DNA of 64,000 bases from Streptomyces endocoffeicus (GTDB lineage Bacteria > Actinomycetota > Actinomycetes > Streptomycetales > Streptomycetaceae). The stretch is from positions 1 through 64,000 of the forward strand of contig NZ_JAERRG010000019.1 in assembly GCF_016741935.1 (NCBI RefSeq). Reading direction: 5' to 3'. How positions within the stretch are numbered: position 1 is the first letter of the stretch; the number at the start of each line of letters is the position of its first letter. Positions 58,471 to 64,000 of this stretch are shown in pieces. The position numbers were made by a program, and so were the translations under genes. Under the pieces are notes generated by a model that saw nothing but the letters and a program-made list of their open reading frames with translations, had not been told where the DNA came from and did no database searches.

Positions 58471-59682
58471 TCAGCCGAGGCCCTGGCGGCAGTCCGGCCC
58501 CGTGCCCGGACCGCCGCCGTCCTCCTCCGCGCACCGCACCTCGTCGAAGTCCCCCAGCGCGATCCGCGAGAAGTTGCGCAGTGAATCCGTCCCCGGCGCG
58601 AAGTAGCCGGTGTGCCCGTGGGCGCTCTCGGAGGAGACCACCCGGGCGCCGAAGGACGGATCCGTCGGGTCGTCGCCATGGCCCAGACCCAGGAAGTCAT
58701 AGCCGGTCACCCGCCGGATCCAGTCGGTGCGGTCGCGCGCCGCCCACACCCGGGCCCCGGTGCGCAAGGCCTCGGCGCTGTCCGCGCGCATCCCCGGGCT
58801 GCCCAGCACCACCAGGTCGGAGACGCGGGCGCGGTCCATCGCGGAGGCGGCGAGACCGCACACCACCGAGCCGTAGCTGTGGCAGAAGACGGCGGGCGGG
58901 GCGTCGGCGGTGGCCGCGGTGGTCACGGCGAGCCCCGCGAGGAACCGGTCCAGGCGGGGTGCGCCCGCCTCGGCCAGCCGGCTGGTGGCGGCGTCCGGGC
59001 CCAGCCCGACCGGGGTCGTATAGCCGACCCAGGCGATGACGGCGGTCGGGGTCGCGGGCGCGTCCTCGGCCATCCGCGCCCGCAGCGACCGGGCCATTCC
59101 GGCCGGGGTGCCGTACGGGTCGCCCGTGCGGTCGAAGTCGTCCAGGTCGATGTCCGAGCCGGGCACGATCACGGCCGTGCGGCGGGCCGCCGCCAGGTCC
59201 CCGTACACCTCCGCCACCTGGCCGCGCCCGCGCGGATCGAAGGCGAGGATCCGGCGGCCGGGCTCCAGCAGCGCCGCGTACCGCTCGGCGAGCGGGCTCT
59301 TCGGGTCGGCCTCGCGCTCCTTGCGCCAGGCGGCCCGGATCGCCCGGGTGTTGGCCTCGTACCGCAGGCTCAGCGGCGCCCCGTCCAGATTGCCCACCAC
59401 CTCGGGGTGCCGGATGACCAGCGCCTTCCGCTGGACCTCGGTGAGCCGGTCGAAGAACCGGGCGATCCCGGCGGGCGAGGCGGTGGCCGGATCGGGCAGC
59501 TCGCGCCCGGCCCCGCCCAGCGAATGGTCCGCCAGCCACGCGGCGGTCCCCGGCGGCGGCCCGGTGATGGCCTGCTCCTCATGGGCCACCGTCCAGCCGG
59601 CCGTCCCCGCCATGACGGTGATGGTGAGCGCCGCGGTGATCAGGCGTCGTGCGTAGTGCCTGGTGCGTAGCGTCTGGGACAT
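58471..59682 (-). CDS. Secreted alpha/beta hydrolase, DUF1023 family
   Basis: Exported hydrolase of 403 residues. A signal peptide (RRLITAALTITVMAGTAGW region) precedes a helical segment with VVGNLDGAPLSLRYEANTRA, which is a DUF1023 hallmark, and the alpha/beta-hydrolase core with nucleophile Ser in AVFCHSYGSVVCGLAAS and the block LVVLGSPGMRADS. Cysteines near the C-terminus (RCAEEDG, DCRQGLG) suggest a disulfide. The substrate is unknown. A paralogue lies 3.4 kb to the right. Confidence 0.9.
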   Translation of the reverse strand: MSQTLRTRHYARRLITAALTITVMAGTAGWTVAHEEQAITGPPPGTAAWLADHSLGGAGRELPDPATASPAGIARFFDRLTEVQRKALVIRHPEVVGNLDGAPLSLRYEANTRAIRAAWRKEREADPKSPLAERYAALLEPGRRILAFDPRGRGQVAEVYGDLAAARRTAVIVPGSDIDLDDFDRTGDPYGTPAGMARSLRARMAEDAPATPTAVIAWVGYTTPVGLGPDAATSRLAEAGAPRLDRFLAGLAVTTAATADAPPAVFCHSYGSVVCGLAASAMDRARVSDLVVLGSPGMRADSAEALRTGARVWAARDRTDWIRRVTGYDFLGLGHGDDPTDPSFGARVVSSESAHGHTGYFAPGTDSLRNFSRIALGDFDEVRCAEEDGGGPGTGPDCRQGLG

Positions 59683-59852
59683 GGCGGCGGCTTTCCCTCT
59701 TCCGTCGGTGGTCCGTCGGTGGTTCCATCGGTGGTTCCGTGGGGTTCCATCGGTGGCGGAGGGAAAGGTAGAGAGGTGTCGGGTGGCGGTACGTCACCCC
59801 CAGGTGCCAAGTGGGATGTCATACCCCAGTACTGGGTGGCCCCCGGCCGGGG

Positions 59853-60530
59853 TCATTGACCCGGTGTCACCAGGCCCGACTCATAGGCGAAGATCACCGC
59901 TTGGGCGCGGTCGCGCAGCCCCAGCTTGGCCAGCACCCGGCCGATGTGGGTCTTCACCGTCTGCTCCGCGAGCACCAGCGACTCGGCGATCTCCTGGTTG
60001 GACAGGCCGCGGGCGATCAGCTCCAGCACCTCGGTCTCGCGCGGCGTCAGCCCGCTGCGCCGCAGCGCCGGGCCGTCGCGGCGCGGGGCGGGGCGCTGGC
60101 GGGCGAAGTCGGCGATCAGCCGTCGGGTGACGGACGGGGCGAGCAGCGCCTCGCCCGCCGCCACCACCCGGACCGCGGAGATCAGATCGGCCGGCGGGGC
60201 GTCCTTCAGCAGAAAGCCGCTGGCCCCGGCGCGCAGCGCCTCGTAGACGTAGTCGTCCACATCGAAGGTGGTGAGCATCAGGACCTTGGGCCGGTGGGTG
60301 ACCCCGCGCGGCGGGTCCAGCAGCCGGCGGGCCGCCTCGAGCCCGTCCATCTCGGGCATCCGCACGTCCATCAGCACCACATCGGGGTGGCTGCGGCGGC
60401 TGACCTCCACGCCCTCCCGCCCGTCCGGCGCCTCGCCGACGACGTCGATATCGCTCTGCGCGGCGAGCAGGGCGGCGAATCCCGCCCGCACCATCGCCTG
60501 GTCGTCGACGATGATCACCTTGATGGTCAT
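59853..60530 (-). CDS. NarL/LuxR-type response regulator
   Basis: Response regulator of 225 residues. The receiver domain has the acidic pocket Asp9-Asp10, phospho-acceptor Asp55 (VVLMDVRMPEMDG), and the conserved Lys in GFLLKDAPP; the C-terminal LuxR-type helix-turn-helix is LTPRETEVLELIARGLSNQE and on to VLAEQTVKTHIGRVLAKLGL. It overlaps the kinase gene by four bases. Targets are unknown; the neighbouring secreted hydrolases are candidates only by position. Confidence 0.95.
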   Translation of the reverse strand: MTIKVIIVDDQAMVRAGFAALLAAQSDIDVVGEAPDGREGVEVSRRSHPDVVLMDVRMPEMDGLEAARRLLDPPRGVTHRPKVLMLTTFDVDDYVYEALRAGASGFLLKDAPPADLISAVRVVAAGEALLAPSVTRRLIADFARQRPAPRRDGPALRRSGLTPRETEVLELIARGLSNQEIAESLVLAEQTVKTHIGRVLAKLGLRDRAQAVIFAYESGLVTPGQ

Positions 60531-61930
60531 GGCTGGTCCGTCTCTTCGAGGTCTACCAGGGGGAGGCGGGCCGCGACGCGGAAGCCGCCGTCGGGCAGCG
60601 GGCCGGTGTCGAGCATGCCGCCGACCAGCCGTACCCGCTCGACCATGCCGACGAGGCCGTGGCCGGTGCCGCTGGTCTCCAGGGGCTTGGTGGGCGCGCT
60701 GTCGGGCGGGCCGTTGACCACCAGCAGGGTCAGCGCCGAGCCGCCCTCGGCGGAGATGGCCACGCGGGTGGCGGCGCCCGGCGCGTGCCGCACCACATTG
60801 GCCAGCGCCTCCTGCACGATGCGGTACGCGGACAGCCCCACGGCCTGGGGCAGCGGTTCGAGCTCGGCCACGTCGTCCGCGATCGTCAGCGTGGTCGGTA
60901 TCCCGGCCCGTACCGTCGCCTCGACCAGCTGTGGCACCTGCCGCAGCCCCGGCTGCGGCGCCCGCTCCCCGCGGGTCTCCTCGCTGCGCAACACACCCAG
61001 CAGCCGCCGCATTTCGGCGAGCGACTCGCGGGCGGTGGCGGCGATGGTGGAGAACTCCCGCTCCGCCTCGGACGGCAGACCGCCGATCCGGTACGGGGCG
61101 CTGTCCGCCTGCACGGTGATCACCGACATGTGGTGGGCGACCACATCGTGCAGCTCACGGGCGATCCGGGTGCGTTCCTCCAGCAGGGTGCGATGGGCCC
61201 GTTCGGCCTCGCTGATCGTCTCCTGCTCGGCCAGCCGCCGCTGGGCGTCCCCGCGCTCGCGCAGGGCCCCGGCGACGAGCAGCACCACGCCGCTGAGCAC
61301 GAACAGCACCACATTGCTGCCGTTGCTCTTGTCCGGGAAGGCGATGCCGAGCGCCAGCCCGGCGGTGCCGGTGACCAGCCACACCGCCACCAGGGTGCGG
61401 CGCGGTTCGCGCAGCGCGAGGGCGAGCAGCAGGAAGAGATAGCCGATGATGGCGCCCGGCAGCCAGGGCCACACCCGGTTCTCGAGGTGGTCCGCGGTGC
61501 CGAGCACCACCAGGGCGCAGACCAGGTCGGAGAGGAAGACGATCCACCACGCCTGGAGGGGGCGGGTGACGGACAGCAGCAGCGGGGTGCCCTGGACGAT
61601 GCCGAGCAGCGTGGCGACGCCGCCGCCCACCCCGTAGTCGTTGGTGAGAATCTGGGCGGTGGTGGGGACCAGGATCGTGGTGAGGACCATCGCCACGCCG
61701 TACGGCACCCTGCGCAGCCAGCTCCTGGGCGACTGGGCGAACAGCGGCGTCGCCGGATAGCTGGGGGTCACCAGGCCCCGGGCGAGGCCGCCCGCCTGCC
61801 GCCGGGCGGCCTTGGGCAGGCTCTCGTGCGCGGTGGAGGAGGCGGCGGTCGATGAGGCGCCTGTCGATGAGGCGCTGGTCGATGAGGCGCCGGCCGCCTC
61901 GCCGGCCGGTGCGGAGGAGGGACCGGACAC
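60527..61930 (-). CDS. NarL-family sensor histidine kinase
   Basis: Membrane sensor of 467 residues, HisKA_3 type. An N-terminal Ala/Ser/Thr tail with repeated ASST units (about 15-33, encoded by a 15-bp DNA repeat) is followed by about six hydrophobic segments (75-222). The dimerisation and phospho-acceptor region RTRIARELHDVVAHHMSV places phospho-His at 261; the ATP-binding HATPase has GHGLVGMVERV. Start is a GTG with GGAG upstream, immediately after the stop of the preceding gene. Cognate regulator is next. Confidence 0.93.
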   Translation of the reverse strand: MSGPSSAPAGEAAGASSTSASSTGASSTAASSTAHESLPKAARRQAGGLARGLVTPSYPATPLFAQSPRSWLRRVPYGVAMVLTTILVPTTAQILTNDYGVGGGVATLLGIVQGTPLLLSVTRPLQAWWIVFLSDLVCALVVLGTADHLENRVWPWLPGAIIGYLFLLLALALREPRRTLVAVWLVTGTAGLALGIAFPDKSNGSNVVLFVLSGVVLLVAGALRERGDAQRRLAEQETISEAERAHRTLLEERTRIARELHDVVAHHMSVITVQADSAPYRIGGLPSEAEREFSTIAATARESLAEMRRLLGVLRSEETRGERAPQPGLRQVPQLVEATVRAGIPTTLTIADDVAELEPLPQAVGLSAYRIVQEALANVVRHAPGAATRVAISAEGGSALTLLVVNGPPDSAPTKPLETSGTGHGLVGMVERVRLVGGMLDTGPLPDGGFRVAARLPLVDLEETDQP

Positions 61931-62947
61931 TTACAGCTCCGCCAGCAGCTCTGCCTTCTTCGCGCTGAACTCGTCGTCGGTCAGCAGCCCGGCGGTGTGC
62001 AGCTCGCCCAGGTGACGGATGCGCTCGGCGATGTCGGCGGGGTCGCGGCGCGGGGCGGTGGCCCGGTTCGGGGCCGGGGCGCCCTCGGCGCACGGCACGG
62101 GGGAGGAGGCCCGTATCGCCTCCAGGACGGCCGCGGCGAACGGCAGCGACTGGTGGACGAGGCCGTAGCCCATCCCGAACACGACGGCCGCCGGGTCCCG
62201 GTCGGGGCGGTCGGCGGGCTGGTCCTCGGCGGAGCGCCGCAGCAGTCGCAGATAGCCGTGGCCACCGCCCTTGGGGGTGACCCTGCCGGTGCCGTTCCTG
62301 GCCGTGCCGTCCTTGGCGGACTTGGCGGACCTGGCGGAACCCCCTTTGGCGGCACCGGCCTTGGCGGAGCCCTCCTTGGGGACGGTGCCCGCCGAGCCGC
62401 GGCTCTCCGGCGAACGCCACTCCACACCGGTGAGTTCATCGATCCGGAAGCGCTGGTCCCCGACCTTCCACTTCTCCGAGGAGGCGCCGGTCCAGAACCA
62501 GCGGAAGGAGATGTCCTTGCCGTCGAAGGACGCCTTGCCGTCGTACGCCTTGAAGGACAGCGGCGGCGCGGGCGCGGTCACCAGATGTGCCTCGGCCGCG
62601 GTGTCCGCCTCGGGGCCGAGGGACTCGCGTATCCGCTCGGCGTAGTAGTCGGCGAGGGTCTCCCGCTCGGCCGGCAGCACCAGGCGGTACGGGTCGTACG
62701 CCTCCTTGAGCTGGCCGCCGGCGGCGTCCATCAACGGGTCGGCGCCCGGTCTTGGCAGGGCGCGCAGCACCACCGTTCCGCGTTTGCCCACAGCGAGCTC
62801 CACCCCGGACAGCGCCTCGAAGGGGATGCGGCGTTCGCCCAGCGCCTGAAGCAGCTTCGGCGTGCGGATCCCCCGTTCGAAGCGGATGAGCATGGAGTCG
62901 GTGTCGAACTCCCAGACGGTCTGAAAACCGGCCAGTACATCACCCAT
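61931..62947 (-). CDS. DUF4429 and SHOCT-domain protein
   Basis: A cytoplasmic protein of 338 residues. Two DUF4429 units (VWEFDTDSMLIRFERGIRTP; then KASFDGKDISFRWFWTGASS) have a PH-domain-like pattern, and the C-terminus is a SHOCT motif (IRHLGELHTAGLLTDDEFSA). A Lys/Ala/Gly-rich linker with short SAK/GGSA repeats separates them. It is adjacent to the histidine kinase gene without a gap, so the three genes are probably an operon. Function unknown. An ATG three codons upstream is an alternative start. Confidence 0.85.
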   Translation of the reverse strand: MGDVLAGFQTVWEFDTDSMLIRFERGIRTPKLLQALGERRIPFEALSGVELAVGKRGTVVLRALPRPGADPLMDAAGGQLKEAYDPYRLVLPAERETLADYYAERIRESLGPEADTAAEAHLVTAPAPPLSFKAYDGKASFDGKDISFRWFWTGASSEKWKVGDQRFRIDELTGVEWRSPESRGSAGTVPKEGSAKAGAAKGGSARSAKSAKDGTARNGTGRVTPKGGGHGYLRLLRRSAEDQPADRPDRDPAAVVFGMGYGLVHQSLPFAAAVLEAIRASSPVPCAEGAPAPNRATAPRRDPADIAERIRHLGELHTAGLLTDDEFSAKKAELLAEL

Positions 62948-63032
62948 ACGGCTCATCGTATGCGGCGGTGGCCCGCCCGTCCCCCTTTGAGGCTACGCGC
63001 GTCACTAGAGTTTCCAGTGTTTATGCCGGGCG

Positions 63033-64000
63033 TCAGCGCAGTCCCGCGGTGCAGTCGTCGCCGTCGCCGCAGCTCACGGACTGGACAGCACCGATTCCCA
63101 CCCGCGCGAAGTTGTCCAGGCTGGTCGTGCCCGGTTCGAAGTATCCGGCGTGTCCATCCGCCCCGTCCGCGGCCAGCACCCGGGCGCCGAAGCCCGAGGA
63201 GACCGGGTCCGCGCCGTGGCCGAGCCCGCCGAACTCCAGATGCGGAATGTCCTCGATCCAGTCGCCGGAGTCGCGCATCGCCCACACCCGGGCGCTGGTC
63301 CCCAGATCGGAGACATGGCCGGCGCGCATCCCGGGGCTGCCGGCCACCGCGATATCGGTGACCTTGGGCGGCAGATCGCGGGCGGCGACCCCGCACACCA
63401 CCGAGCCGTAGCTGTGGCACATCAGCGACACCCGGGAGAGCGCGGGCAGCGCGTTCACCAGCGCGCGCAGCCGCACCGCGCCCTGGGCGGCCAGCTTCCC
63501 GGTGGCCGCGTCCATGCCGATCCCGGCCGGGGTGGTGTAGTCGGCCCAGGCGATGACGGCCGTCTTGGTGTCGGGGGCGTCGGTCCGCTCGTTGTCGTAG
63601 AGCGCGCGGGCCATTCCGACCGTGGCGGTGTACGGGCGCTCGGTCTTCTGGAACGTCAGGATGTCGGTGTCCACGCCCGGCACCACGATCGAGACCCGGT
63701 TGGCGTGGGCGAGGTCGCCGAAGACCTCGGCGGCCCGGCCGGCGCCCGAGGGGTCGAAGGCGAAGATCTGCCGCCCGGCGCCCAGCAGGTCCTCGTAGCG
63801 GTGCATCCGGCGTGTCGCGTCCGAGCGGCCCATCGGGGTGAGCCGGGGGTCGTGCATCCGCTTGCGCTCATCGGCGCGCGCCTTGAACAGGGCGACCCGG
63901 TTGGCGCGGTAGCGCAGGGCCACCGGCGCGCCGTTGAGATTGCCCACGGCCAGCGGATAGCGCCGCACCACCCGGTCGGTCTGGGCCTTGGTCAGCGAGT
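63033..64000 (-). CDS. Secreted alpha/beta hydrolase, DUF1023 family (cut by window edge)
   Basis: Partial gene; the start lies beyond the right edge. About 322 residues are visible and are paralogous to the hydrolase at 58.5 kb: VGNLNGAPVALRYRANRVAL, FAFDPSGAGRAAEVFGDLAH, the nucleophile elbow SLMCHSYGSVVCGVAA and GSPGMRAGHVSDLGTS, ending in CGDGDDCTAGLR with a likely disulfide pair. Signal peptide not visible. Same strand as its paralogue, with the two-component system between them. Confidence 0.9.
   Translation of the reverse strand, partial: SLTKAQTDRVVRRYPLAVGNLNGAPVALRYRANRVALFKARADERKRMHDPRLTPMGRSDATRRMHRYEDLLGAGRQIFAFDPSGAGRAAEVFGDLAHANRVSIVVPGVDTDILTFQKTERPYTATVGMARALYDNERTDAPDTKTAVIAWADYTTPAGIGMDAATGKLAAQGAVRLRALVNALPALSRVSLMCHSYGSVVCGVAARDLPPKVTDIAVAGSPGMRAGHVSDLGTSARVWAMRDSGDWIEDIPHLEFGGLGHGADPVSSGFGARVLAADGADGHAGYFEPGTTSLDNFARVGIGAVQSVSCGDGDDCTAGLR

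Overview
The window is chromosomal DNA of a Streptomyces. GC content is very high (about 70% or more in most genes), starts are often GTG, rare TTA codons are nearly absent, and the gene families are typical: the fasR-fabD-fabH-acpP-fabF locus with a DUF3145 gene nearby, an SCO2400-type protein, many Sec/Tat-secreted hydrolases and NarL-type two-component systems. Several intergenic blocks carry GGGGC-T/G-C-GCCCC hairpin cassettes of the sort found in the larger Streptomyces genomes. I cannot name the species. No rRNA, tRNA, CRISPR array, prophage or complete insertion sequence was seen.

Layout. 0-7 kb: a sugar-uptake cluster. A substrate-binding lipoprotein, two permeases and a PfkB kinase lie on the minus strand, divergent from a DeoR regulator and a GH4 glycosidase; a palindromic operator region lies between. 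6.7-10 kb: an alginate-lyase-like PL7 gene broken by a one-base frameshift, a GNAT acetyltransferase, a hairpin-rich repeat block and a xenobiotic O-acetyltransferase. 10-16 kb: an FG-GAP lipoprotein, thioredoxin, a histidine phosphatase, an OsmC protein, and an IclR regulator coupled to an SMP-30 sugar lactonase. 16-19 kb: an SCO2400-type protein, a 700-bp degenerate repeat array, and a MarR regulator divergent from a quinone-oxidoreductase-like enzyme. 19-29 kb: mostly secreted degradative enzymes (serine hydrolase, GH51 arabinofuranosidase, intradiol dioxygenase, PL1 pectate lyase, PHP-domain phosphoesterase, EEP phosphatase) plus fragments of lost genes.

30-33 kb: a lower-GC pair, a helical-repeat regulator and a HATPase protein, divergent around an 11-bp-spaced direct-repeat array. 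The HATPase gene has a TTA (bldA) codon. 32.9-43 kb: a secreted pyroglutamyl-peptidase-like protein with Ser in place of Cys, then a minus-strand sugar/sugar-acid cluster: galactonate-dehydratase-like enolase, zinc dehydrogenase, U32-like TIM-barrel protein, ChvE-type importer and aldose epimerase. The IclR gene (14.2 kb) and this cluster (43 kb) share a GTTCGNNAT motif upstream. The lactonase beside IclR would make the aldonic acid that the dehydratase consumes, so the two loci may form one regulon; this is an inference.

43-46.9 kb: an ArsR-type regulator divergent from an MFS transporter, a small secreted protein and a GH3 glycosidase remnant. 47-55 kb: an SGNH hydrolase, DUF3145 and the type II fatty-acid synthase operon with its PucR-type regulator FasR. 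55-64 kb: a pirin, a serine hydrolase, a MerR/aldo-keto-reductase operon with a textbook MerR palindrome, and a two-component system with a DUF4429/SHOCT gene lying between two paralogous secreted DUF1023 hydrolases, the second cut by the window edge.

A recurrent oddity is short tandem repeats (6-40 bp) in intergenic DNA, several starting at or just after a stop codon. No obviously new multi-gene system is present. The points most worth checking are the Cys-to-Ser peptidase homologue, the 11-bp operator array with its TTA-containing HATPase, the putative IclR/sugar-acid regulon and the repeat expansions.
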